Shown here piece by piece: positions 51,336 to 59,604 of a stretch of 64,000 nt of DNA (position 1 is the stretch's first letter; every line of letters starts with the position of its first letter). Location of the stretch: NCBI RefSeq assembly GCF_002101775.1, contig NZ_LQPI01000063.1, positions 1 through 64,000 of the forward strand. The letters are read 5' to 3'. The notes below the pieces were generated by a model, which was not told the DNA's origin, did not search any database, and worked only from the letters and a program-made list of their open reading frames with translations. This stretch comes from Mycolicibacter nonchromogenicus (GTDB lineage Bacteria > Actinomycetota > Actinomycetes > Mycobacteriales > Mycobacteriaceae). The translations under genes were made by a program, and so were the position numbers.

Positions 51336-52210
51336 CGGCGGCCCCTCAACGTTGCGGCATCGGGGTCCAGGGCGTCGCGCAGGCCGTCCCCGGCGAGGTT
51401 CGCGCAGACCAGAATGGTGATCAGCACCCCGGCCGGGAACAAGAAGACCCACGGGAAGGTGATGGCTGACGCGGTCCCGTCGGCGATCAGGGTGCCCAGC
51501 GAGACGTCGGGCGGTTGGATGCCGAAACCCAGGTAGCTCAAGCCGGTTTCAGCGAGGATCGCCATTGCGACGTTGAGTGCGGTGTCGATGATCAGAATGG
51601 ACGCCACGTTGGGCACCACGTGGTCGATGATGATGCGTCGGCTGGAGACGCCCATATACCGTGCGGCTCGGATGAATTCACGCTCTCGCAGGCTCATAGT
51701 CAGCCCGCGCACCATGCGGGCGCTGATCATCCAGCTGAACCCGGCCAGCAGCAGCACCAGCAGCGCGATGTTGCCGCTGTTCTTGGTGCGCGGAGTGATG
51801 ATCGCGATCAGGATGAAGGCCGGCACCACCAGCAGCAGGTCGACCAGCCACATCAGCACCCGGTCGCGCCATCCGCCGAAATACCCCGAGATGGCTCCCA
51901 CCGTCGCGGCGATCACGGTGGAGATCAGCGCCACGCACACCCCGATCAGCATCGACTTCTGCATGCCGCGCAGGATCTGGGCCAGCAGATCTTGACCCAA
52001 CCCGTTAGTGCCCAGCCAATGTCGAGCGCCCGGCGGAACCAGCAGCGCGTCGTAGTCCAAATCGGTGTAGGAGTAGGGCAGCAGGCCCGGCAGCGTGTAG
52101 CAGCCGATGAACATCACCGCCAGCAGTCCCAATGCGGCGACCGCGCTACGGCTGCGCAGGAACCGGCGCAGCACCAGGGTGCGCCGCGAGGCGAACTCGA
52201 TCTCGGTCAT
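51332..52210 (-). CDS. oppC: Oligopeptide ABC importer permease OppC
   Basis: A 292-residue permease with six helices, starting at the ATG that overlaps the oppB stop. First helix is about 24-44 (AVAALGLLAVMFIGCYTLPG). The peptide-transporter EAA loop is REREFIRAARYMGVSSRRII. LGTNGLGQDLLAQIL in the first periplasmic part is typical of DppC/OppC. Forms the membrane channel with OppB. Confidence 0.94.
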   Translation of the reverse strand: MTEIEFASRRTLVLRRFLRSRSAVAALGLLAVMFIGCYTLPGLLPYSYTDLDYDALLVPPGARHWLGTNGLGQDLLAQILRGMQKSMLIGVCVALISTVIAATVGAISGYFGGWRDRVLMWLVDLLLVVPAFILIAIITPRTKNSGNIALLVLLLAGFSWMISARMVRGLTMSLREREFIRAARYMGVSSRRIIIDHVVPNVASILIIDTALNVAMAILAETGLSYLGFGIQPPDVSLGTLIADGTASAITFPWVFLFPAGVLITILVCANLAGDGLRDALDPDAATLRGRR

Positions 52211-53184
52211 GACACCCGCACCCGCGGGTCGAGCAACGCGTAGATGACGTCGGAGAGCAGTCCGGCCAGCAGTACCACCGCGCCGGAGAACACCGTGATG
52301 GCCGCGACGATATTGGTGTCCTGGGTGGCCACACCCTGCACCACCCATTCGCCCATGCCGTGCCAGCCGAAGATCTTCTCGACGAACACCGCCCCGGTGA
52401 CCAGGCCGGCCACCCCGTAGGCGAACAGTGTCGCCATCGGAATCAGCGCGGTGCGCAGACCGTGCTTGAACAGTGCACGACGTCGCGTCAGCCCCTTGGC
52501 CCGAGCGGTGCGGATGAAGTCCTGGCCGAGCACGTCGAGCATCGCGTTGCGCTGGTAGCGGCTGAAGCTGGCGGCCGCGCCCAGTGCCAGCGTCAGTGAC
52601 GGCAAGACCAGGTGTTGCAGCCGATCGGCCAACCCGGGCCAGAAGCCGGTGACCAGCCCGGGGGAGGTCTCGCCGGTGTAGTCGAACAGCTGGGCGCCCA
52701 GCGCCCAGTTCACCCGCAGGGCGCTGAGGATCACCAGATTGGCCAGCACGAAGGTCGGCACCGACAGCACCAGCAGCGCCGCCATGGTGATCACCCGGTC
52801 CGAGAGCCGGTATTGGCGTACCGCACCCCAGGCGCCGGCCACCACGCCGATCACGGTGCCAGCCAGCGAGCCGACCACCAGCAGGCGCAGGCTGACGCCG
52901 ACGCGGCGGCCCAGTTCTCCCGAAACCGGCTGGCCGGTGACCGTGACGCCGAAATCGCCGCGCACCGCGTGGGAGGCCCAGTGCGCGTAACGCAGCGGAA
53001 TGGGCTTATCCAAGCCCAGTTCGGCGGCTTTGGCGTCGATCACGGCCTGCGGCGGCCTCGGGTTGCGCTGCATGAGGCTGTCCAGCGGCGCGAAGGCCAA
53101 CGAGGTCAGGCAGAACGTCAGAAACGAGGCCAGGCCCAGCAGCACCAGGTAGTTCAGCGCCCGCCCGGCCAGAAACCGCGTCAT
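52207..53184 (-). CDS. oppB: Oligopeptide ABC importer permease OppB
   Basis: A 325-residue permease, the first gene of oppBCDA. It begins MTRFLAGRALNYLVLLGLAS, has a helix at about 9-30 and five more, the DppB-type segment LGLDKPIPLRYAHW in the first periplasmic loop, and the EAA loop FIRTARAKGLTRRRALFKH. It runs divergently from canA across a 184-bp spacer that contains family-1 repeat C. Confidence 0.94.
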   Translation of the reverse strand: MTRFLAGRALNYLVLLGLASFLTFCLTSLAFAPLDSLMQRNPRPPQAVIDAKAAELGLDKPIPLRYAHWASHAVRGDFGVTVTGQPVSGELGRRVGVSLRLLVVGSLAGTVIGVVAGAWGAVRQYRLSDRVITMAALLVLSVPTFVLANLVILSALRVNWALGAQLFDYTGETSPGLVTGFWPGLADRLQHLVLPSLTLALGAAASFSRYQRNAMLDVLGQDFIRTARAKGLTRRRALFKHGLRTALIPMATLFAYGVAGLVTGAVFVEKIFGWHGMGEWVVQGVATQDTNIVAAITVFSGAVVLLAGLLSDVIYALLDPRVRVS

Positions 53185-53231
53185 GGCCCACAGGGTAGAG
53201 GTCTACCGCCTGCCCGCGCCGGATGCGTCGT

Positions 53232-53269
53232 GCCGGTGAGCGTGCGTGTCGGTGGGTGACACACCGGCG
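53232..53269. repeat. Dispersed intergenic palindromic element, family 1, partial copy C
   Basis: GTGAGCGTGCGTGTCGG resembles the opening of copies A and B; the flanks GCCGGTG (53232-53238) and CACCGGC (53262-53268) are perfect inverted 7-mers. Only the first half of the longer elements is recognisable. It lies between the divergent oppB and canA genes. Confidence 0.45.
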
Positions 53270-53304
53270 AAAGAATCCCCGCTGATTTTTACCCGTGAAA
53301 ACTT

Positions 53305-53336
53305 CGGAGTCCTTCATTAAGCTCCGCTCGACTCCG
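53305..53336 (+). promoter_or_regulatory. Inverted repeat in the canA upstream region
   Basis: CGGAGTC (53305-53311) and GACTCCG (53330-53336) are perfect inverted 7-mers separated by 18 bp, ending 32 bp before the canA GTG. It could be a hairpin in the leader or an operator. Confidence 0.35.
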
Positions 53337-53368
53337 ACAGCTCTACTCCACAACGAAAGAGAGAACTA

Positions 53369-53860
53369 GTGACCGTCACCGACGACTACTTGGCGAACAA
53401 CGCGGAATACGCGAAGACGTTCAATGGTCCGTTGCCCATGCCGCCGAGCAAGCACGTCGCGATCGTGGCCTGCATGGACGCTCGCCTGGACGTCTACCGT
53501 CTGCTGGGCCTCAACGAAGGCGAGGCACACACCATCCGCAACGCAGGTGGTGTCGTTTCAGACGACGCGATCCGCTCCCTGGCGATCAGCCAGCGGCTGT
53601 TGGGCACCCGCGAGATCATCCTGATCCACCACACCGACTGCGGAATGCTGACCTTCACCGACGACGACTTCAAGCGTTCCATCCTCGAAGAGACCGGCAT
53701 CCGCCCGACCTGGTCGGCTGAGGCGTTCCCGGACGAGGTCGAGGACGTCCGGCAGTCGCTGCGGCGGGTCCAGGCCAGCCCGTTCATCACGGCGACCACC
53801 TCGCTGCGGGGGTTCGTCTTCGACGTGGCCACCGGCAAGCTCAACGAAGTCACGCTGTAA
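53369..53860 (+). CDS. canA: Beta-carbonic anhydrase CanA (Rv1284-like)
   Basis: A 163-residue beta-class carbonic anhydrase interconverting CO2 and bicarbonate. Zinc ligands Cys35, His88 and Cys91 are visible in ACMDARLD and HHTDCGM, with the Asp37/Arg39 dyad; GLNEGEAHTIRNAGG is also characteristic. Starts at GTG with AGAGAG before it. Same order as Rv1284 next to cysD. It ends 205 bp before cysD, with a strong hairpin between them. Confidence 0.95.
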   Translation: MTVTDDYLANNAEYAKTFNGPLPMPPSKHVAIVACMDARLDVYRLLGLNEGEAHTIRNAGGVVSDDAIRSLAISQRLLGTREIILIHHTDCGMLTFTDDDFKRSILEETGIRPTWSAEAFPDEVEDVRQSLRRVQASPFITATTSLRGFVFDVATGKLNEVTL

Positions 53861-53905
53861 CCGGCGCCACCCGCCCCGCCTCGGGTGGGTGACGTGCCAT
53901 CCGGC

Positions 53906-53941
53906 CACACGGGCCCCTGCTGCGCGGCAGGGGCCCGTGTG
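53906..53941 (+). terminator. Strong GC hairpin after canA
   Basis: CACACGGGCCCCTGC (53906-53920) and GCAGGGGCCCGTGTG (53927-53941) form a perfect 15-bp stem with a 6-base loop, 45 bp past the canA stop. No T-run follows, so it would be a non-canonical terminator of the type proposed for mycobacteria. Confidence 0.6.
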
Positions 53942-54007
53942 CGTACCGGGGGGCGCTCCGGAGCCACTTTGACAGCGACACCGTGCGGCTGGTTGCATGG
54001 CCAGCAA

Positions 54008-54025
54008 TACCAATAAATTATGGTA
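54008..54025 (+). promoter_or_regulatory. AT-rich inverted repeat upstream of cysD
   Basis: TACCA and TGGTA flank ATAAATTA, an AT island unusual in this GC-rich DNA, 40 bp before the cysD ATG. It probably belongs to the cysDNC promoter or an operator. No regulator can be named with confidence; the Rrf2 gene at the end of the operon is a candidate. Confidence 0.4.
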
Positions 54026-54065
54026 AGTCTCACCAAGATTATCGGGTATCCCTGGCAAGGAAGTC

Positions 54066-55004
54066 ATGACCAGTAACGTCACCGCGGCCCCCGAGGCCGC
54101 CACGGCCGGGCAGTATCAGCTCACGCATCTGCGCACGCTGGAGGCCGAGGCCATCCACATCATCCGGGAGGTGGCGGCGGAGTTCGAGCGTCCGGTACTG
54201 CTGTTCTCCGGCGGTAAGGACTCGATCGTCATGCTGCATCTGGCCGTCAAGGCGTTCGCGCCGGGCCGGCTGCCGTTCCCGGTGATGCATGTCGACACCG
54301 GTCACAACTTCGAAGAGGTCATCGCCGCGCGCGACGAGCTGGTCGCGGCGACCGGGGTCCGGCTGGTGGTCGCGTCGGTGCAAGACGACATCGACGCCGG
54401 ACGGGTGGTCGACGACGGGCCGTCGCGCAACCCGCTGCAGACCGTCACCCTGCTGCGGGCGATTCGCGAGAACAAGTTCGACGCCGCGTTCGGCGGTGCT
54501 CGTCGTGACGAGGAGAAGGCCCGCGCCAAGGAGCGGGTGTTCAGCTTCCGTGACGAGTTCGGCCAGTGGGACCCCAAGGCCCAGCGGCCCGAGCTGTGGA
54601 ACCTCTACAACGGCCGGCATCGGGCGGGCGAGCACATCCGGGCGTTCCCGCTGTCCAATTGGACCGAGTTCGACATCTGGTCCTACATCGGCGCCGAGGA
54701 AATCACCTTGCCGTCCATCTATTTTGCGCATCAGCGCAAGGTGTTCCGGCGCGACGGGATGCTGCTGGCCGACCACGAGTTCCTGCGTCCCGTCGACGGT
54801 GAAGAGGTGTTTGAGACCTCGGTCCGATTCCGCACCGTCGGAGACGTCACCTGCACCGGTTGCGTGGAGTCCACGGCGGCCACCGTCCAAGAGGTGATCG
54901 ACGAAACTGCGGTGTCCCGGCTGACCGAGCGGGGGGCGACTCGCGCCGACGACCGGATCTCCGAAGCAGGCATGGAAGACCGCAAGAGGCAGGGGTATTT
55001 CTGA
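54066..55004 (+). CDS. cysD: Sulfate adenylyltransferase subunit 2, CysD
   Basis: A 312-residue ATP sulfurylase small subunit that makes adenosine phosphosulfate from sulfate and ATP. The PP-loop LLFSGGKDS is at residues 45-53; AAFGGARRDEEKARAKER and WNLYNGRHRAGEHIRAFPLSN are typical of CysD. Its TGA shares a base with the ATG of cysN, so expression is tightly coupled. It starts the assimilatory sulfate operon. Confidence 0.96.
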   Translation: MTSNVTAAPEAATAGQYQLTHLRTLEAEAIHIIREVAAEFERPVLLFSGGKDSIVMLHLAVKAFAPGRLPFPVMHVDTGHNFEEVIAARDELVAATGVRLVVASVQDDIDAGRVVDDGPSRNPLQTVTLLRAIRENKFDAAFGGARRDEEKARAKERVFSFRDEFGQWDPKAQRPELWNLYNGRHRAGEHIRAFPLSNWTEFDIWSYIGAEEITLPSIYFAHQRKVFRRDGMLLADHEFLRPVDGEEVFETSVRFRTVGDVTCTGCVESTAATVQEVIDETAVSRLTERGATRADDRISEAGMEDRKRQGYF

Positions 55005-56857
55005 TGGGCGCGGCAACCACGCTGCTTCGAATCGCCACGGCCGGGTCGGTCGACGACGGCAAGTCCACGCTGATCGGCCGCCTGCTGTTCGACTCCAAGG
55101 CCGTCATGGAGGACCAGCTGGCCTCGGTCGAGCGCACGTCCCGGGAGCGCGGCAACGACTACACCGACCTGGCCCTGGTGACCGACGGTCTGCGCGCCGA
55201 ACGCGAGCAGGGCATCACCATCGATGTCGCCTACCGCTATTTCGCAACGCCCAAACGGAAATTCATCATCGCCGACACCCCGGGGCACATCCAGTACACC
55301 CGCAACATGGTGACCGGCGCCTCGACCGCCCAACTGGCGATCGTGCTGGTGGACGCCCGTCACGGGCTACAGGAGCAGTCGCGCCGGCACACCTTCCTGG
55401 CGTCGCTGCTGGGGATCCACCACATCGTGCTGGCCGTCAACAAGATGGACCTGATCGACTGGGACGCCGAGAAATTCGAGGCGATCCGGGACGACTTCCA
55501 TTCGTTCGCCACTCGCCTGGATGTGCACGACGTGACGACCATCCCGATCTCGGCGCTGCACGGCGACAACGTGGTGACCAAGTCCGACAAGACGCCCTAC
55601 TACGACGGTCCGGCACTGCTGTCGCACCTCGAAGAGGTCTACATCGCCGGTGACCGCAACCTGGTCGACGTGCGGTTCCCCGTGCAGTACGTGATCCGCC
55701 CGCAGACCCACGAGCATGCCGATCACCGCAGCTACGCCGGCACGGTGGCCAGCGGTGTGCTGCGTCCCGGCGACGACATCGTGGTGCTGCCCTCGGGCAA
55801 GCCGAGCCGAATAGCGGCGATCGAGGGCCCCAACGGGGCAGTGGCCGAAGCGTTTCCGCCGATGGCCGTCTCGGTCAGCCTCACCGACGACATCGACATC
55901 TCCCGCGGCGACATGATCGCCCGCACCAACAATCAGCCGCGCGTGGTCCAGGACTTCGACGCCACCGTGTGTTGGATGGCCGACGGTGCCACGCTGCAGC
56001 CGGGCAACGACTACATCATCAAGCACACCACCCGGACCACCCGGGTGAAGGTGATGGCACTGGATTACCGCCTCGACGTCAACACCCTGCACCGCGACAA
56101 AGACGCGAACACCCTGAAGCTCAACGAGCTCGGCCGTGTGTCGCTGCGCTCGCAGGTGCCGTTGATGCTCGATGAGTTCACCCGCAACGACGCCACCGGC
56201 TCGTTCATCCTGATCGACCAGGCCACCAACGGCACGGTGGCCGCGGGCATGGTGCTGCGCGAGGTGTCGCCGCGGGCGGCGAACCCCAACATCGTGCGGC
56301 ACCAGTCGCTGGTCACCGCGACAGACCGGTTGTCGAAGGGCCGCACCGTGTGGTTGACCGGCCTGTCGGGTGCGGGCAAGTCGTCGGTGGCGATGCGCGT
56401 CGAGCAGTTGCTGCTCGAAAGGGGAACGCCCGCATACGTTCTCGACGGCGACAATCTGCGGCACGGCCTCAACGCCGACCTGGGCTTCTCGATGGCTGAC
56501 CGTTCCGAGAACCTGCGCCGCCTGGCGCACGTGGCCACCCTGCTGGCCGACTCCGGTCAGATCGTGCTGGTGCCGGCGATCAGCCCGCTGATCGAGCAGC
56601 GCCAGCTGGCCCGTCAGGTGCACTCCGATGCCGGGTTCGACTTCATCGAGGTGTTCTGCGACACCTCGCTCGAGGAATGCGAGCAGCGTGACCCCAAGGG
56701 GCTGTACGCGAAGGCGCGCGCCGGCCTGATCACGCACTTCACCGGTATCGACAGCCCGTATCAACGGCCGCGGAACCCCGACGTGCGGTTGACCTCGCAG
56801 CACAGCATCGACGAGCAGGCCCGCCAGGTCATCGCGGCGATCGACGCCCGCGCGTGA
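55004..56857 (+). CDS. cysN: Bifunctional CysNC: ATP-sulfurylase GTPase subunit and APS kinase
   Basis: A 617-residue fusion. The N-terminal EF-Tu-like GTPase has GSVDDGKST (14-22), switch region QGITIDVAYRYF, ADTPGH and NKMD. OB-like domains follow to about 430. The C-terminal APS kinase has GLSGAGKSS near 453, DGDNLRHGLNADLGFS and KGLYAKARAG. Together with CysD it makes PAPS for sulfation and reduction. The ATG overlaps the cysD stop (TGATG) and the stop overlaps the next gene by 4 bp. Confidence 0.96.
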   Translation: MGAATTLLRIATAGSVDDGKSTLIGRLLFDSKAVMEDQLASVERTSRERGNDYTDLALVTDGLRAEREQGITIDVAYRYFATPKRKFIIADTPGHIQYTRNMVTGASTAQLAIVLVDARHGLQEQSRRHTFLASLLGIHHIVLAVNKMDLIDWDAEKFEAIRDDFHSFATRLDVHDVTTIPISALHGDNVVTKSDKTPYYDGPALLSHLEEVYIAGDRNLVDVRFPVQYVIRPQTHEHADHRSYAGTVASGVLRPGDDIVVLPSGKPSRIAAIEGPNGAVAEAFPPMAVSVSLTDDIDISRGDMIARTNNQPRVVQDFDATVCWMADGATLQPGNDYIIKHTTRTTRVKVMALDYRLDVNTLHRDKDANTLKLNELGRVSLRSQVPLMLDEFTRNDATGSFILIDQATNGTVAAGMVLREVSPRAANPNIVRHQSLVTATDRLSKGRTVWLTGLSGAGKSSVAMRVEQLLLERGTPAYVLDGDNLRHGLNADLGFSMADRSENLRRLAHVATLLADSGQIVLVPAISPLIEQRQLARQVHSDAGFDFIEVFCDTSLEECEQRDPKGLYAKARAGLITHFTGIDSPYQRPRNPDVRLTSQHSIDEQARQVIAAIDARA

Positions 56858-57582
56858 ACGATCACCAGCTGGCCGGCCACCTCGCCGCCGAGGCGGGCCG
56901 GCTGCTGTTGCGGGTCCGCGAGGAACTGGCCGATGCCGACCCAAAGGAGCGCAAAGCCGCCGGCGACCAGCGTTCGCACGAGTTCCTGATGGCGGCCTTG
57001 GCAAGTGAGCGGCCCGGCGACGCGGTGCTGTCGGAGGAGGGTGCCGACAACCCGGTGCGGCTCAGTGCCGAGCGCGTGTGGATCGTCGATCCGCTCGACG
57101 GCACCCGGGAATTCAGCGAACTCGGCCGTGACGATTGGGCCGTGCACGTAGCGCTGTGGGAATCCGGCGAATTGTCCGCCGGGGCAGTGGCCCTGCCCGC
57201 GAGGAACACCACGCTGGTGACCCCGACGGTTTCCGCACCGCCCGCCTACGCCGGCGCGCCCCGCATCGCGGTGTCGCGCAGCCGCCCGCCGGCGATCGCC
57301 GAAACGGTTCGCGAGCGGTTGGACGGCGTGCTGGTACCGATGGGCTCGGCCGGGGTGAAGGTGGCCTCGGTGGTGGCGGGCACCACCGATGTCTACGTGC
57401 ACGCAGGCGGGCAGTACGAGTGGGACTCGGCCGCCCCGGTGGCAGTGGCCCGGGCCGCAGGCCTGCACACCTCGCGCATCGACGGGTCGCCACTGGTCTA
57501 CAACCGGGCGGACCCGCTGCTGCCCGATCTTGTGGTGTGTCGCCCCGAGTACGCGCAAGCCGTCCTCGCAGCGATCGGTTGA
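56854..57582 (+). CDS. cysQ: 3'-phosphoadenosine 5'-phosphate phosphatase, CysQ type
   Basis: A 242-residue inositol-monophosphatase-fold enzyme. The metal motif WIVDPLDGTREF is present, preceded by LSEEGADN and followed by YEWDSAAPVAVARAAGL, the second metal site. Fused in expression to cysNC by a 4-bp overlap, which argues for a role in clearing PAP after PAPS use. M. tuberculosis has cysQ elsewhere (Rv2131c), so this clustered copy may be a second one. GTG start. Confidence 0.88.
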   Translation: MNDHQLAGHLAAEAGRLLLRVREELADADPKERKAAGDQRSHEFLMAALASERPGDAVLSEEGADNPVRLSAERVWIVDPLDGTREFSELGRDDWAVHVALWESGELSAGAVALPARNTTLVTPTVSAPPAYAGAPRIAVSRSRPPAIAETVRERLDGVLVPMGSAGVKVASVVAGTTDVYVHAGGQYEWDSAAPVAVARAAGLHTSRIDGSPLVYNRADPLLPDLVVCRPEYAQAVLAAIG

Positions 57583-57607
57583 GCCGCCAGATGGAAGAAT
57601 TCTCGTA

Positions 57608-58084
57608 ATGCGCATGTCGGCCAAGGCGGAATACGCGGTGCGAGCGATGGTCCACCTGGCCACCGCCGAACCCGGCGCGCTGATCAAGACCGATGAGATC
57701 GCGGCCGCGCAGGGCATTCCGGCTCAATTCCTCGTCGATATCCTGTCCGATCTGCGCACCGATCGGCTGGTGCGCAGCCAGCGCGGCCGCGACGGCGGCT
57801 ACGAGTTGGCCCGGGCGGCCACGGCGATCAGCGTCGCGGATGTGCTGCGCTGCATCGACGGTCCGCTGGCCAGCGTTCGCGATATCGGCATGGGCGACCT
57901 GCCCTATTCCGGCCCGACTGCCGCGTTGACCGACGTGTGGCGGGCATTGCGGGCCAGCATGCGCTCGGTGCTTGAAGAGACCAGCCTGGCTGACGTCGCC
58001 TCGGGCGAGCTGCCCACCCACGTCGCCGAACTGGCCGCCGATTACCGAACCCAGGAACGCCAGCGCGGCCACACGCGGGGCTGA
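57608..58084 (+). CDS. Rrf2-family regulator (Rv1287-like)
   Basis: A 158-residue winged-helix regulator. Starts at ATG 57608 after GGAAGAA; ATG 57614 is also possible. Typical Rrf2 segments are MSAKAEYAVRAMVHLA, IPAQFLVDILSDLRTDRLV and SQRGRDGGYELARAA. Only one Cys (LRCIDGP) is in the region where IscR-type members have three, so a classical iron-sulfur cluster is unlikely and a CymR-like mode is more plausible. It lies 25 bp after cysQ and may control the sulfate operon. Confidence 0.9.
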   Translation: MRMSAKAEYAVRAMVHLATAEPGALIKTDEIAAAQGIPAQFLVDILSDLRTDRLVRSQRGRDGGYELARAATAISVADVLRCIDGPLASVRDIGMGDLPYSGPTAALTDVWRALRASMRSVLEETSLADVASGELPTHVAELAADYRTQERQRGHTRG

Positions 58085-58134
58085 TGCGGCGGTCCAGCTT
58101 CGGCTCTCCTGCGTCGAGCCTCGCTGACCGCCGG

Positions 58135-58524
58135 CTAACCGCCGGTCCCATACGGCCGGGTGAGGATCTCCAGGTAGTGACCACCCGGGTCGCGGAAATA
58201 CACCCCGCGGCCGCCGTCATTGTGGTTGATCTCGCCCGGGCGTTCGCCCCGCGGGTCCGCCCAGTGCTCCAGCCCGCGCTCGGAGATCTTGGCGTAGATC
58301 GCATCGAAGTCGGACTCGGAGACCAAGAACGCGTAGTGCTGCGGGTGGATCTCTTCTCCCGCGGGCACCTCGGCGTAATCGAGGCTGGCCTGATGGTCAA
58401 GCGCGACAACCTGGAAGTGGCCGAACGGCTGCGGCGCGGGCAGGCCGAACAGCTCGGCCAGAAACTCTGCTGAGGCGCGCTTGTCGTGCGCGGCCACGAT
58501 CGTGTGGTTAAAGGAGATGCCCAT
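58135..58524 (-). CDS. VOC-superfamily (glyoxalase/dioxygenase-like) protein
   Basis: A 129-residue vicinal-oxygen-chelate protein. The ATG at 58524 is the start of MGISFNHTIVAA; the much longer frame to 58866 overlaps the next gene and is rejected. Two beta-alpha-beta-beta-beta units are apparent: FNHTIVAAHDKRASAEFLAE, LDYAEVPAGE, and GRGVYFRDPGGHYLEILTRP at the end. Metal-ligand His/Glu residues are present. Substrate unknown. It diverges from the luciferase-like gene with 46 bp between starts. Confidence 0.85.
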   Translation of the reverse strand: MGISFNHTIVAAHDKRASAEFLAELFGLPAPQPFGHFQVVALDHQASLDYAEVPAGEEIHPQHYAFLVSESDFDAIYAKISERGLEHWADPRGERPGEINHNDGGRGVYFRDPGGHYLEILTRPYGTGG

Positions 58525-58570
58525 TCCTTCAGTGTCGGCCGCGCACGCGGCCCGTGCCACAATCGCGGTC

Positions 58571-59473
58571 ATGCAGGTGGGGATGACCATGCCGGTGATG
58601 GAACCGGACCTGGACGCAACGTTGCTGCGGGACTGGGCGCGGGCCGTAGACGAGGGGCCGTTTTCGTCGTTGTGTTGGGGCGAGCGGATCGCCTTCACCA
58701 ACCCCGACAGCCTGACCCTGCTGGGTGCACTGTCGGCTTGGACCGAACGGGTGCGGCTGGTGACCACGGTGATCGTCCCGCAGTTGCACGACCCCGTCAT
58801 GCTCGCCAAAGCGCTGTCCACCGCCGACCTGCTCAGCGGTGGCCGACTGACCGTCGGGCTGGGCATCGGCGGCCGCGACGAGGACTACCGCGCCGTGGGC
58901 GCCGATCCGGCCAGGCAGAAGATGGGCGAGCTGGCCGCCGCGGTGGCAGTCATGCGGCGCGTGTGGGCGGGGGAGAAGATCACCAAGTCGGTGCTGCCGG
59001 TGGGGCCGGCCCCGACTCAACACGGCGGGCCACCCCTGCTGGTCGGAACCATCGGGCCCAAGACCGTGCGCAGCGCGGCGACCTGGGCCGAGGGCCTGGC
59101 CGGCATCACCATGGACCTCGACATCGCCAAACAGAACGACCTGTTCGACGTCGCCCGCGACGCCTGGCGGCAGGCGGGCCGGGCCAAGCCGCATCTGGCG
59201 ACGTCGTTCTGGTTTGCGTTGGGCGATGGTGACGACGCCCGCGATCAGGTGCGCCGCCACCTGCTGCGCTACATGAACTGGATTCCCGCCGAGTATGTGG
59301 AGGCGATGGCGCCCACCACCGGCTGGGCCGGCAGCCCGGAGGAGCTGGTCGAGGTGCTGCGCCGGTTTGCGGCGGTGGGTACCGACGAGGTTCACCTGAT
59401 CCCGACCAGCTCTGACCTGGGGCAACTGCGCTGCGTCGCGGATGTGGTCGCTGAGGTCAACCGATCGGGCTGA
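58571..59473 (+). CDS. F420/flavin-dependent oxidoreductase, luciferase-like
   Basis: A 300-residue LLM-class enzyme. Segments: VGMTMPVMEPDLD at the start, SLCWGERIAFTNPD, RVRLVTTVIVPQLHDPVMLAK, GRLTVGLGIGGRDEDYRAVG and PPLLVGTIGPKTVRSAATWA. F420 use is common among mycobacterial members and is inferred. It is unlike the member at 27300 in motif detail. Starts at ATG 58571. Confidence 0.88.
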   Translation: MQVGMTMPVMEPDLDATLLRDWARAVDEGPFSSLCWGERIAFTNPDSLTLLGALSAWTERVRLVTTVIVPQLHDPVMLAKALSTADLLSGGRLTVGLGIGGRDEDYRAVGADPARQKMGELAAAVAVMRRVWAGEKITKSVLPVGPAPTQHGGPPLLVGTIGPKTVRSAATWAEGLAGITMDLDIAKQNDLFDVARDAWRQAGRAKPHLATSFWFALGDGDDARDQVRRHLLRYMNWIPAEYVEAMAPTTGWAGSPEELVEVLRRFAAVGTDEVHLIPTSSDLGQLRCVADVVAEVNRSG

Positions 59474-59604
59474 GTGGGCAATCCGCTGATTGCGACACCG
59501 TCACGGATACGTCTCTATCGTTCACCGGGTGCCACTCCAGTCTCAGAAATCACTATCGTCACAGTGGTGGGAGGCCCGGGAGCGGGTCCTGGGAAAGGTG
59601 TGAC

